DNA from: Actinomucor elegans
Taxonomy: Eukaryota; Mucoromycota; Mucoromycetes; Mucorales; Mucoraceae
Direction of reading: 5' to 3'
Assembly (NCBI GenBank): GCA_026027325.1
Contig: JAMSLZ010000004.1
Coordinates: forward strand, 2,666,001-2,730,000
DNA length: 64,000 nucleotides
Shown here: piece after piece, positions 22,598-34,175 of the stretch
Numbering within the stretch: position 1 is the stretch's first letter
Layout of the letters: each line of letters starts with the position of its first letter
Notes under the pieces: model-generated
The model's input: only the letters and a program-made list of their open reading frames with translations
What the model was told of the DNA's origin: nothing
The model's database searches: none
Translations under genes and position numbers: made by a program

Positions 22598-25562
22598 CAA
22601 GTACGTTCCTAAATCAGAGCCGCGCCTCACTAATTCTGAAAACTCAAGATCACAGAAATAAAAGTAATATTACCCATAAACCTTTGCGCGTGATGACAAA
22701 TCAAATATAGTATACTACACAGAAACAGACATCATACAAGAAAATTTGGCCAGTGGGCCATTTAATGATAATCGATATAAATACAATGCAAGTCTTCGTA
22801 CTGCTTTGGTAAACAAGCGGGATGCAACATCCATTGAGCATATTTGCCATATCTTTAATGAGTAAAAATCGAATTTGATCGATAAACTGGTATAAATTTT
22901 TTTATCCTTACTGACACTGAATTCTATCATCTGTTTTAACGTTAAATTACGTAGAGCAGAAATAATCAATTTGGTTGTATTTTCATCTAAATAATCATTC
23001 TGGGATTGTGGATTTGATTTTTATTTTGAGGGTGGCGTATCATAGCTGGAACGTTGTTTATGGTAAATGGAACACGTATCCTCTTTTCTTGATTCATTTC
23101 TATTCATCACATCCACTAAAAAATTCGAAGTATGTGCTTCTACACTTTTACTGTTGCAAAAAAGTATTTTATGCCTGTTTTTCAAAATTCATCTGATTAT
23201 AACAAGTATCGATATTTCTTTTAGATATATAAAGTGCAATAAATAGATATACATGTACAATAAATGTATAAATTGTTTGGAGTGTATTCAGAGATTCAAA
23301 AATCTCGGCGGTGCTTTTAGGAAATTAAGATTAAACTAGTTGATACTAATACACAATCCTTCTCTGACAAGAATGGCAGCCACTATGGCACCTTCGAAAC
23401 CTGATAATATTATGAAATAACCTGAATTATTATTTAAATGTGAATACATATGATTATCAGCAACAATTTTGACCTTGCTTAAGCCTTTACTTGGTCATAG
23501 TGGGTCTTACTCTGATTTTTAGCATTTATTCCAGCAAGTTTATTATCATAGTAACGTTTCAATCTAAAACCTACTTTAAAACCAACCACAAAATAAAAGG
23601 GGAGATTTGATTCAGAATGCTGTTAAATCTACAATTTCCCCTTTTTAATTCTAATTATACTGTTGATATCAGCTATTCTCTTGGATAATGGGCAGCCAAA
23701 TATCATGAGGCATGAGATCGTTGATTATTTTAAATACAACCAATCACGAAGAGATCATTCTTCAATGCCTGCAGACTATAAAAATAGGTCTCCAGTACAT
23801 TAAATACTGCAATATGTATTGATCGTTACTTGCGCACGTTGGTAAATCAAAAGATATTGATGTTTTTTTTTTCATTGATATATGAGACAGACATAATTTT
23901 TAATATTTTAAACCAGAGAAAGGGGTTTTTCTTTTATAGCATCGATGGTAGTTTTTCGAACATTAATGCGTACATGTCAAGTAAAAAGTAAAATATGGGC
24001 ATTGTATATTATTATATAAAATTCGAAGAGAGTAGACTATTCTAGTTCCATAAAAATAGATTTTTGCTATTTTTCTGTGTTATTACAAAGATCTAGGATA
24101 GAACTTGATCCGAGAGACATTATGTTAATTTCATTTTCTGCCAAGTCTTCATTATTTACATATTTTGAATTTATGTCCGTAGCAACTTTTTTTAATACGT
24201 GTGGCAATTGGCATGCCTTGATTTTCTTTTGTGAGAATATCGTCAAATCCTTCGAAATGATGAGCTCGTGTTGTATGCACGCTTATATTGTAGACTATAA
24301 GCACGACATAAAGTCTTACCAAGCCATCCAACTGCATAACTGACTGCCCTGTCCAAAAGCGTGTCACCAATCATATGATCCTATTGCTTCTGGTTTTTCG
24401 CTTCTGTAAGAGGTAAAAAGAGTTGAGCATAAATAAAAAAAAACAGTGAAAAAGTTAGTCAGACGAAGTAGAGTTATGCGCCTTTTATGCATTGGATATA
24501 TATAAATCATCTACTAGTAATCACAATCAATGAATAAATATAACTGGATGATTTTCGAGAAAAATGTATTATAGGATATTATAACTACAGTGAAGCGATC
24601 TGGGTAATAATACATCACCATGAAATGAATAGAGGTCAATACTCATTCTGAACAGACAATAAAATGAAGAAGAATGAAATAGTAACCTTTTGACAAGGTA
24701 ATTATCGCAGTTAGCTTAACGATAATGATTTCAGATATATCGATGGGTCTCCGGCAATATGTAAAGTAAATTTACTTCTTTTATATGACTAATTTTAAAG
24801 ATGATAGATCAATATAGAAATGTACTACTGGTTAGTATATGCTGATGAGCGGAGATTCATTGACCTTGGCAGTTCATTATGTATAAAGATATAATCACAC
24901 CTAGTTCAACAATGAACTGAAATATATCAATGAAGTTAGGCAAAATATAGAACCAAGCCTTTTCATTCGAATGATCGTACTTGAAAGGTAATATAAGGGG
25001 ATAGGAGCATACTAGAAAACTATAGATAGTGAAACTGACAGCGGTGTTGCTCTTTATGCTTTCAATTTGACCTGATTATAAATTGCTCTATATGGGCAGT
25101 TCCTTTGATTCTCTCGCCACTTTTTCATTGTTAGTATTTAAAACTCAAAATAGAAGCCATTCGCTACTAATTAGGGTATAAGTATCTCAGCATTGGCAAT
25201 GAGCCACTTGATATTACTAAAACCAGACCATGCAATGATATAATATGGTACCTTAGGCTTACGGCAACCGGTAGTTTTAAATTAATGAAATTCAAGTATT
25301 CACGCACATGCTATATCTATTCGACAGGACTGGACATACCTTATAAGAACGCTTAATCCTTGATTAATAGCAATCAGTATAACTGTGAATCCAAGCTTAA
25401 GAAAGAAAAATATACACGTGTAATGATATTTTTTTTCTTACCAAAAGAATAGGCTGATTTTACATAAGAGTGACAGGTTTAATCCAAATTTGACTCATTG
25501 CTTATAAAAAAAAGTCAGTTTATTCTATTCTTGAACCCCTTTTCTCTTATATCAAATACACG
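22598..25562. other. Intergenic, no gene seen
   Basis: About 3 kb of AT-rich DNA inside the inverted duplication. Open frames of 60-90 codons (for example 22975-23196 plus, 24077-24343 plus) lack recognisable domains and splice-compatible neighbours. A TATA candidate (GCTTATAAAAAAAAG, near 25500) precedes the small gene at 25563. Confidence 0.45.
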
Positions 25563-25927
25563 ATGAATATCTATGAAAAGTTAAAATCCAATATACAAGT
25601 TAGAAAGTTTGAAAAATACACAAAACGAAGGTCATTTATACCAGAATTTGATTCTAGAGGTATATATGAAACTATTATTATTAATGAAAACGATTCTTAC
25701 AAGTATCAATAGATAAAGAGTATTATAAGCAAGCATATCATAATGGTGTCTATGAAATACCACCACCACAAGAAAAGATTACGGTTAAATTACATAAAGC
25801 ACAACGTCGACTAAGTAGAACTGCTTATTTTATACTTACTGGAGTCACTAAACCCAAAGACCAAGACCAAGAATCACCTAGATGCTCAGAAAATTATAAT
25901 AAAAGAAAACGAAACTCTCTTAATTAA
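25563..25927 (+). CDS. Unrecognised small basic protein, two exons
   Basis: Two exons, 25563-25659 and 25713-25927, joined by a 53-bp intron (GTATAT...CAATAG) that keeps the frame; 103 residues. I do not recognise the family. The product is basic: it starts MNIYEKLKSNIQVRKFEKYT, has KRRS and AQRRLSRTAY, a proline stretch EIPPPQEK, and ends in a nuclear-signal-like NYNKRKRNSLN. A TATA-like element lies about 60 bp upstream, and a T/C-rich leader (CCCCTTTTCTCTTATATC) directly precedes the ATG. Evidence for a gene: a matched splice pair, a frame that stays open across it, and higher GC than the surroundings. It could still be a chance arrangement. Confidence 0.5.
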
Positions 25928-27339
25928 CGATGTGCGAAACAGTATCGTACTCGTTTGTACATTCCTTGCAAAGCATTTATCTTCATCATTATTGGTGTGT
26001 AAAGGCAACCTATTTTTTATAACATGGTAATAATAAATCTAATATTTTAATCCATATGGAAAGACTTTTTACGTGTTTGTATTACGATCGGCGTTTAGTT
26101 GTACATATTTTACTTCTGCAAGTCATCTTGGTGCAGTGAACTCGTCTTATCAGCGCAATAATACTAACAATTATGTAATCGGATTTTCTTGAACAAACAA
26201 TTACTCTTGGATTTGGACGTATAATAAACCAGATAACGATAGAACCTAACGATGGAGAATTGATTTTAACTGAAAAGAGATGCCAGACGTATCATTAGAT
26301 ATCCTGAAAATGGTGCACAGAGGAATTTATAGGGCATATAGAAGTCTGTACCTGGATAGAAACTAGCAATTAAAACCACGCCATTAGTTCGCACGGTTAG
26401 TCTCTCCCTGCTTTGATTGGTAAATGGAAGGTCAGATATGGAAGTGTGAGCCCCAAATTTATTTTTGCTACGACCTTTCCACTATATATATGCCTTGATA
26501 AATACAAAGCATTTTAATGACATTTATTCAAATTTGTATTTCTTATCGAATTGCGCAATTGATGAATAGTTTTATGCTTAAAAAATTGGATTCATTATCG
26601 ATTATATAATATATTCTGTATTTTTGCTTTCTAGCAATATCTCAAATATTCATTTTAAAGCTCTACAAAAACAGAAGATCATATTATATAATAACATGTA
26701 TAAGCGTACTTTTACCATAAACTATGTCTTTAAAATGTAATCTACTCCTTCTAAGAACGCTTTCACCGGTACTTAAATGTAACCTTTATTTTTCAGAAAA
26801 AAGCGGTGTTTTAATATATACATGTCCTTGATTGGATAATTGTTTTGGAGATGAAGGAAAATGCAAATTTATAAAGAAATACATCAATGAATATGCGGTT
26901 ACTTGATAAGATATTTAGAATGTATACTAAATGGTACAAAGAAAATGCACACATAGTTACTAAATGTATGATTTGTAAATGATTATTTAGTTTTTAAACG
27001 ATTTTCAATGTTTCTGTTCTTAGTAACTCGTTTATTACAAACCCAATATCAAGAATCTCGTTTACACCATCAAATGAATAGAAGAAGTTTAAAATGTGAA
27101 CCTATATATCTGATATCACAGGATTCACATATCCAGTAAGAGGTTACAAAGGGATATTATATCACGTCGTTTCAGCTTTGTTTTATTTTTTGCAAGTATC
27201 AAACCGAACAGATATCTTTTGGCGTGATTCAACCTGCAACTGTGTAATTGACATTAAAAATAAATTTCTCACACTTTTTTTGGGTTTTGTCACGGCCGTT
27301 TGCATTCTTCCCTTTCTCTTTCACTTTTTGTTATACTTT
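25928..27339. other. Intergenic, no gene seen
   Basis: AT-rich sequence between the small spliced gene and MPC2. I see no coding exons. The last 60 bases (TTTTTTGGGTTTTGTCACGG and the pyrimidine-rich CTTCCCTTTCTCTTTCAC) look like the leader of the MPC2 gene. Confidence 0.45.
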
Positions 27340-27852
27340 ATGTCCTCTGTAGCTACACAATCCTTATTGAGTCGATTTATAAACTCTCCAGCAGGTCCAA
27401 AGACTATCCATTTTTGGGCCCCTACTATGAAATGGGTAAATATAACATGGATATCTTACCACTCGTTACTGAAAAATCACCTCAAACAGGGACTTGTCAT
27501 TGCTGGTTTAAGTGATTCGCAAAAGCCAGCAGATCAATTAAGTTTATCACAGAATTTATGTAATGTATACATGTAAGCATCAATGTTTTCTTCTGTTTTA
27601 ATGGTATGTATAGCGCTATGTGTCACTGGGTTGATTTGGACACGATATGGCTTTGTGATAATACCCAAGAACTATATGGTGGCTAGTGTCAATTTTTGTG
27701 TATTTCTAACGGGTATGGTGCAAGTGGGACGTATTATAAAGTAAGTCTTTGTTTTTAATTGAATATGGTAACTATATAAGTTTATAAACATACATTGTTA
27801 TAATAGCTATCGTCGCAGTATCGAGCAGAACAGCTTGGCTACAATGGCTTGA
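27340..27852 (+). CDS. mpc2: Mitochondrial pyruvate carrier subunit 2
   Basis: Subunit of the inner-membrane pyruvate carrier, which forms a heterodimer with MPC1 and imports pyruvate into the matrix. Four exons: 27340-27435, 27490-27559, 27614-27740 and 27807-27852; 112 residues, slightly shorter than the usual 120-130. The family signature is clear: AGPKTIHFWAPTMKW (residues 18-32), then GLVIAGLSD, SQNLSLCVTGLIWTRYGFVI across the second intron, and PKNYMVASVNFCVFLTGM. The second donor is taken as GTAATG because this gives the expected SQNLSLCVTG; the other nearby GT breaks the frame. Its stop is only 99 bp before the Ubc9 start on the same strand. Confidence 0.93.
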
Positions 27853-27951
27853 TTTACCACCCAGTGACTGCTTTCTCCAGATAATAAACCTTTTGATTTG
27901 ATTCCATTTGCTTCTTTTTCTTTTTTACGTGTCAAATATATAATTAAAACA

Positions 27952-28721
27952 ATGAGTTCAGGAATTTCGCGTAGTCGTTTAATGGAAGAACGTAAACAAT
28001 GGCGAAAAGACCATCCACATGTAATATTCAAACTAAATTCACCGAGATTCAATAGCAAGTACTAATATGGAACATGTAATTAGGGGTTTTGGGCTCGACC
28101 TGGAAAGAATGCAGACAATTCGCTCGACTTGATGAACTGGACTTGCGGTATTCCCGGCAAAGACAATGTAATATAAACTCTAGCTATAACAACTTCATAG
28201 GCTAATCTATACCGCGATCTTGTAGACACCTTGGGAAAAAGCTACATATAAAGTAACAATGACTTTTCCTGAAGGTAAGCCATATTATTGTATACATTCA
28301 CTGTATTAAGTATCTAACTTGCTTCGTTTAGACTATCCTAGTAAACCACCAAAATGTAAAGAACGCCACTTTTTTTTTCCTTCTTTCTAGCTCGACGTAT
28401 CTAATAATAATTCATAGGTCGATTTACTCCACCTTTGTTTCACCCCAATGTTTATCCTTCAGGAACTGTCTGTCTGTCTATTTTAAACGAAGATGAGGGT
28501 TGGAAACCAGCAATTACAGTGAAACAGGTACGCTTCTTTTTGTTGTTAAACAGGGCATAAATGTACTTATATCTGTATAGATTCTTCTCGGTATCCAAGA
28601 TTTGTTAAACGATCCTAATCCTGAAAGTCCAGCTCAACAAGATGCGTACATGCTATTTAGAAAAGACAAGAAGGAATATGAGAGAAAAGTTCGTGAACAA
28701 GCCGCACAATGCAGAAACTAA
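27952..28721 (+). CDS. ubc9: Ubc9, SUMO-conjugating enzyme E2
   Basis: Accepts SUMO from the E1 on a cysteine and transfers it to substrate lysines, mainly in the nucleus. Six exons: 27952-28020, 28084-28167, 28226-28274, 28332-28355, 28418-28527 and 28581-28721, with introns of 53-63 bp; exon 4 has only 24 nt. The product has 158 residues, the same as human UBC9. Visible marks: N-terminal [20 protein letters not shown] with the basic SUMO-binding helix, [30 protein letters not shown] with the active cysteine at residue 94, [18 protein letters not shown], and the PNPESPAQ loop. All catalytic elements are present and the frame is intact. It sits between MPC2 and a GT31 gene with short spacers; the three products are not functionally linked as far as known. 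Confidence 0.97.
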
Positions 28722-29043
28722 AAGAGCTGATTCTTGTGCCACTCCAGTGCGCAGTTAATAAAAAAATTCTCGGAACTGGGCGTGCAAATCACTTTTTCTT
28801 TCATCTTTTTACATTGTATCTTACATAATAAAACTGACAGAACTATAGTAACATAAGCAATATTGAGAAATCTCGAGACAATTACAAGTAAATGGCTTCT
28901 GTAAGTAGCTTTATAGGCCATTTGAAAGTAGACTGACCGAGATTATTGTTTAGCATGGTATACCCTCCACGTCTTTTTCAAAAGAAAAAGGCCCATCATC
29001 ACTTTCTTCACTCAATGTGCCACGACAGTTTCATTTACCCATC

Positions 29044-30671
29044 ATGATATTGAGACTACTATGTTTAATACCTGCAAGTATAGGTGCTTATAATAACATT
29101 TCAAAAGCTTCTTCTACTTCAACACTAAACATTGATCATTCGGGATTATTCGAAACAAAAAGCACACCACTTATCCATAACGTTGCATTACTATGGGTAA
29201 GTCAATCGACTTTTCGTATCATCATTGATAAACTAACTTGATTTCATGTAGTGTATTTTAGCTGGTTACTGGAGTTGGATCTTGACTACCAGCATGTTAA
29301 AAAGATGGCTGCATCATTACGAGCTCAGTAGCGCCATTGTCCGTCTAATTACACTCACCGTCATCAACTGGTCCGTATCAGCTTACCTTAGCTCGCAATA
29401 CGGTATCGATCAGCCCATTTGGCAATGGATGACTATTTGCTTAATCTTTTTCATTTCCAACGTACTTAAAATCACTTTGGCTGCTCGTCCCAAGTACTAT
29501 TCACGTACTGAAGATATCGAAGAACCTCGCATCAATCATAAATCAACTTTTGTACGTGTCCTCATCTTGCCCTTGACAGTTGTTGTATTTATTACTATGT
29601 TTGCATCGCTGTATCAAGTAGCCAAGATGCGCAAGGCTTCTGTTGCATTGGCTGAAAAACGCATGGTCTTGCCTGTTGCTCAGCGTCATCCACATATGGC
29701 TGAATCAGAAGTACGCGTCATGGTCTTTGTATTATCTGCCTGGACACCAAAATCAGTTACCAAGCGTCAAGTGTTTCGCGATACAACGCTCAAGTTGATG
29801 CCCAAGAACAATGAGCACATTTCATACTTTTACCGCTTTATTATCGGCCAACCTCCAAATGAAAAAGTCAAACAAAACGTGGGGCCTTTAGTAGAACGTG
29901 AAATGGAAGATCATGGTGATATATTAATCCTACCGTGCTCCGATCTCTATGAGGATCTGAGTAAAAAGGTTTATGCGGCCTTTGAGTGGGCTGATAACTA
30001 TGATTTTGATTACTTTGTTAAAACAGATGATGATATCTTTGTTAGATGGGATACTGTGAGCAAAGAAATGGAATTGGCTGGTAGAACATCGAGATATTGG
30101 AGAGGTCTCGCTTATTGGTAAAAAAAAAGGGCAAACAATTGGAAATCATTGAGCCTTATTGCTAACTTGAAATGATAGGAATATCCCACCTATTCGAAAT
30201 TCAGAAAACAAGAATGGTGAATTAGTCTATCCATTGCCCATCTTCCCACCTTACACAGCTGGTGCACTTTACATTCTTTCACGAGATGTAGTGCATTTGA
30301 TTGCTGGTGTTAAAGGACCTCGTATGTTTGTCAAAAATGAAGACCAAAATCTAGGTATTTGGTTATTCCCTTTCAATATCCTACCTATCCATGACCGCCG
30401 TATTCAACAAATCGATGTTTGTGAGAACGATATGATTGGTAAGCACTTTGGAGACTTTGGAGAAGCTGATGCTATTGGAGGCACTATGTATGATATGCTC
30501 GATAACCTGAAAAATGGCCGAAAAATGTGTGCTGGCTTCAAGACTTCAGTTTGCGGAATGTGTTATCCTTGCCATGGTAAAGGAAATCATTGGAGAGACT
30601 GGAACTTTGATTGCGATGATAAAAAAGGTGTCACTTTATTGAGCCTACCCCAACTTACTGTCATGGAATAA
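29044..30671 (+). CDS. GT31 galactosyltransferase-like membrane protein
   Basis: Probable Golgi glycosyltransferase of family GT31 (beta-1,3-galactosyl- or N-acetylglucosaminyltransferase type). Three exons: 29044-29196, 29252-30117 and 30179-30671; 503 residues. The catalytic part (about residues 200-440) has VMVFVLSAWTPKSVTKRQVF, the DxD-type metal site KTDDDIFV (aspartates at 310-312), YTAGALYILSRDVV, and NEDQNLGIWL, the counterpart of the family ED.. motif. A Cys-rich tail follows (CGMCYPCHGKGNHW). The N-terminal 200 residues hold about four hydrophobic segments (residues 1-14, 48-66, 108-128, 150-172), more than the single anchor of typical GT31 enzymes. The start is the first in-frame ATG; an upstream GTG extends the frame by nine codons. 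Acceptor sugar unknown. Confidence 0.85.
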
Positions 30672-32155
30672 CTATTATATATTGTATTATACTATCTTAA
30701 ACGTGTCTTACTGCGTGCTTTTTATTTTGAAATTACTGCATATTAGATTTCTTGATTAAAAAAAAATTGCTCTTTTTTGCTTTCATATGAACATTTGACT
30801 CAGTCGTTGGATATCTGCAACATGATCATAAATCTCGAGCATAGTAATCCTAATGACTAGTGTTGTTGTTGCAACGCGGTTGCAGCTGTCAAATGCTAGG
30901 CTTTAACATCAGGACTTGACTTTCGAGATTGTCATTTGCCAAACCGAAAATAAAGACTCAGTAAACTATTATGTAATGCGTCGTTAATAGTTATCAGCAA
31001 TACAAAAGCTTTATTTCGTTAGTTTATCCTTGCTCAAAAAACTTATAATTCTGGAAAAATGCTTAGCTCAAAAACTGAAATTATCTCAGCTCATGAGAGT
31101 TAAATACCGTGCTTAGGAATTCAATGGTCATATATAAAGATAAAGAGTGTGTATTAAAGGTTGCATTTTAGCTTAAAAGGCTCAAGTTCCACAATCCACC
31201 TCAAACCGCTAAAGATAGAAAGTCTTACAATCAAGGATACACAGTGCCTATCCAACAATACACAATTATCTTAGAAAGCAAAGCTCAGACTTGAAGATAT
31301 AAGTCTATACCGTCTGCTGTTATAAATCTCTAGACAACATTATTGCCTATTACTAACTTTAGGCGCTCCCCTCAAATGAGCTTATTAAGTACATGTATCC
31401 TGTATCGAAGACATTTCCTAGGCATGTTGTATAATGCAAATTTGTTTATGACATTTTAAAGTACATTATGCTGGTATTTTATGTGTATGTTCTGTTGAAA
31501 TACTGATCGAGTAACTTATTTCATGAAATTATTATACGTGAGCCAACACCCGTTTTTACGAGTAATATACACACAGCTTTCCAATATTTGTGTAGATCCA
31601 GCACGCGATATGAAGAAGGAAAGCTAGTTTCTAGGAACTGTTAATTCGTAGTCTGTTAGGTCTCAATTATCACCCCTCCGATTATGACTGTGGGCAGTCG
31701 TTATATCAGTTTTACTATACAATGTATATTATAACACAACTATGTAAAGGTACTATATGCAATAAATATGTATTGCATCGTCAAGCTTAAGTGTCTAAAA
31801 GCTGTTGCGGATTATAGTAAGGCACAACAGCATGTATCTTGTTGTAAACCACTTTATCATATCGTTTTTTTTTGTTTCTTATTGCTAATTACTTCAAAAA
31901 TAAGTCAGAGGATCAAACTAGTATACCATTCCTTTCCTTTTCCCTCTTCCCTCTCAAACTTTCTATGTAATCAATTAAAACTTTAAACAAACTACCGTCG
32001 TAACTCAAATCTTTTTGTAATATCCGTATTAAAGCTAATGATTTACATATATCCAACTACTACTAAGAGGCATTTTACACCCAGATCGAGAAAGCTAAAA
32101 AAAAATAACTAGCATCATTTAATTTGATGTGTCAAGGCGATATTAGTAAGATGGC
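30672..32155. other. Intergenic, no gene seen
   Basis: About 1.5 kb between the GT31 gene and the right arm of the BAG duplication. No coding exon or repeat could be supported. The frame at 31768-31986 has no recognisable similarity. Confidence 0.45.
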
Positions 32156-32319
32156 CAAGCTTACTGAACTTTTCGGGCATCTTCGAGAAGAAAATCCGAC
32201 TAAAGGGAACCTCTGATTGGCTAAAATATTTCTCACAAATCCTAGAAGCCACTAGAAAGAAAAGAAAAAAAAAATAACTCGGTAAGCAGCAGCGGAGTTT
32301 TGCTTAACAATTATTGTTA

Positions 32320-32346
32320 GAGTCGTTTTTAAAAAATTCCTCCCCG
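32320..32346 (+). repeat. Left terminal inverted repeat of transposon
   Basis: Begins GAGTCGTTTT and ends CTCCCCG. It matches the complement of 34006-34032 at 22 of 27 positions without gaps. It lies on the side of the transposase 3' end. Confidence 0.85.
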
Positions 32347-32529
32347 CAACTTTTTGGCTTTTTTCAACGAAAACATAATATTTTTTTAAAAAACTAGTGT
32401 CAATCGATGGTACTATCACTGCGATTTATTCCGAGTTAAAAAAAAATGCTTCATTATTATCAACTTTATTTTATTTCAAGAACATGAAAAAATGAAGATT
32501 TCGAGAAAAAAAAAAAAACGCATTTAAAC

Positions 32530-33879
32530 TCAGCTAGAGTCCATTTCTATGTCTTCATCAACTTCATCGAGGTCTACAGTATTATCTACATTATGGAATT
32601 CATCTTGATAGGTTATGCACTGTAAGACGCTCTTTTTCCAAGCAGAGAGAAGCGATTTTTCTGGTACATTTTTTAATGAGCTTACCAACTTTTCTCTCAA
32701 AGTAGAAGCTGTCTCCTCAGGATCAGGATTATAGGCAATCGGATTTTTCACCATTGCCCATACCCTCTCGATTGGCTGCACCTCTGGATGATATGGAGGA
32801 GTAAATAGTAATCTATGCCCATGAAGAGTAGAAATATTGTAGCATGCGAATTGAGGCTTTATTCGCAAATCTTTTATAGCTTGCAAAAGTGTCTTTTTTG
32901 TAGGCACTTTACCTATTGCATCGCTGGAAGGCACCAAAAGATTATTTTGCAAAAACCAATTGATGATCTCGCTCTTAGTTGATGCAGCAGTCGGTACTGG
33001 ATTTATTCGACGTTTGTGATAAGATGCGCCGTCCATATGAATGATACAAGAGCCATAGGGTTGGATTGCGTGACAGATAGTATCAAACAAACGCTCGAAC
33101 TTCTCAGCATTAAAGTGTCCATGATAGTCAGTATATAGATTTTTGTTATCTTGGACAGGCCATACATTCACACTTTCTTGGATGATTTCTGCTTTTCGCT
33201 CGTGACCCTCTTTGAAGACAATGAAGGCGGCGAATATTACAAGTATCAGCTTTCTTCCGCTTTCGTTTACAACACCCCGTGGCCTTACCCAGGTACGTCC
33301 TGTAGAATGATCTATATGACAGTAAGACTCGTCAAGAAATAATTCAGGTTGATTGGGGTTGAATTTGTCGTTAATATTAGCCAAACGCTGATTAACATAT
33401 AGTTCTCTGTATAGCATGTTTGTAGATGAATCATGAAGGATGTTTCTTCTAATACCCTTTTCATACTTAAAACCCAAAATATGAATATCCCGTAAAAGTA
33501 TATTATATGAAACCTTAATATTATAAGAGTCTTCTAGCATCTTCATCGTCCGTTTAACTGTATTGATTTTGCCACTTTCGTTGTTATAAAGAATGATTTC
33601 TTCTACGGCAGAACTATATTCCGGATCAAGAGAACGTCTTGGTCGACCAACAGGTTTATATTCGGAAGCTTCCGCAGGGTGATTATACATATGAATGGCC
33701 TTTCTTGCGACATGTTCAGAAACACCACAGACCTTCATTAGAAGGTCCCGTTTTTTAAGGTCGCGATACTTTCTGTCTTCAAATTTTGTTTTCAAAAGAA
33801 TACCATAAACATGGGTCAAAATCTTGTAAACGTCATTTGACAAATGTACATTTGTTGTTGTTCCAATGGGAGATTGCAT
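32530..33879 (-). CDS. Tc1/mariner-type DDE transposase
   Basis: Single-exon transposase of 449 residues that would cut and paste the element at its inverted repeats. The N-terminal third has helix-turn-helix character (about residues 15-75) followed by a GRPRR linker (78-82), the AT-hook-like motif common between the two DNA-binding helices of Tc1/mariner proteins. The catalytic core shows FLDESYCHID (Asp183), IIHMDGASYHKRR (Asp283) and PPYHPEVQPIERVW (Glu371 in the position of the usual PIE; Glu366 is five residues earlier). The gap between the second Asp and Glu371 is 87 residues, far more than the 34-39 of ordinary Tc1, mariner or pogo enzymes, because of an insertion rich in basic and polar residues. 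All three acidic residues are present and no stop interrupts the frame. Confidence 0.93.
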   Translation of the reverse strand: MQSPIGTTTNVHLSNDVYKILTHVYGILLKTKFEDRKYRDLKKRDLLMKVCGVSEHVARKAIHMYNHPAEASEYKPVGRPRRSLDPEYSSAVEEIILYNNESGKINTVKRTMKMLEDSYNIKVSYNILLRDIHILGFKYEKGIRRNILHDSSTNMLYRELYVNQRLANINDKFNPNQPELFLDESYCHIDHSTGRTWVRPRGVVNESGRKLILVIFAAFIVFKEGHERKAEIIQESVNVWPVQDNKNLYTDYHGHFNAEKFERLFDTICHAIQPYGSCIIHMDGASYHKRRINPVPTAASTKSEIINWFLQNNLLVPSSDAIGKVPTKKTLLQAIKDLRIKPQFACYNISTLHGHRLLFTPPYHPEVQPIERVWAMVKNPIAYNPDPEETASTLREKLVSSLKNVPEKSLLSAWKKSVLQCITYQDEFHNVDNTVDLDEVDEDIEMDSS

Positions 33880-34005
33880 TTTTTTAACTGAATATGATTA
33901 ATGAAAACAATTAAGGTAAAAAAAATACTAATGAAACTCAAGTAGTTAGATTTTTGTCTTTTTTTTTTAAGGAGCAATGGCTTTTTTTAAAAAAATGAAG
34001 AATTT

Positions 34006-34032
34006 CGGGGAGATAATTTTTGAAAACGACTA
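34006..34032 (-). repeat. Right terminal inverted repeat of transposon
   Basis: On the plus strand it begins CGGGGAG and ends CGACTA, directly before the duplicated TA at 34033-34034. It lies on the transposase 5' side, about 55 bp upstream of the BAG TATA box. Confidence 0.85.
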
Positions 34033-34087
34033 TACCAGCAATTGCGCGAAGCTTCCATTCCTGTCAACTACGCAAAAGGGCAAATGG

Positions 34088-34095
34088 TATAAATA
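34088..34095 (+). promoter_or_regulatory. TATA box of BAG copy 2
   Basis: TATAAATA, 81 bp upstream of the start codon at 34176 and 56 bp from the right end of the transposon. The core promoter survived the insertion, whereas the CCAAT and HSE-like sites were displaced by 1.7 kb. Confidence 0.6.
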
Positions 34096-34175
34096 CTTTG
34101 ACACTTTTCAAGCTACTTTTTTTTTATATCTTTCTTTATTCAAATCAAATAAAAGTTTTTCTTTTCCTTTCAACA

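Larger units (their letters stand above)
32320..34032. mobile_element. Tc1/mariner-superfamily DNA transposon, complete
   Basis: A 1713-bp element flanked by a TA duplication (32318-32319 and 34033-34034). The ends are imperfect terminal inverted repeats of about 27 bp (22 matches): left GAGTCGTTTTTAAAAAATTC then CTCCCCG, right (complement) TAGTCGTTTTCAAAAATTAT then CTCCCCG. It carries one intact transposase gene on the minus strand. The paralogous arm at 22433-22434 shows the unoccupied TA in the otherwise same sequence, which proves insertion and fixes its borders. Most of the non-coding element is A/T-rich. The TA target and TIR structure are established marks of the IS630/Tc1/mariner superfamily. 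An intact frame and clean ends suggest a young and possibly active copy. Confidence 0.93.

Noticed and set aside
22516..22710. Open frame starting MRNILANQRFPL in the duplicated promoter
   Set aside because: It starts with GTG, covers the CCAAT and HSE-like sites, and runs past the duplication edge, so only part is conserved between arms.
34020..34175. N-terminal extension of BAG copy 2 by 52 codons
   Set aside because: It begins inside the transposon repeat and passes through the TATA box; copy 1 has no equivalent. The ATG at 34176 is the shared start.
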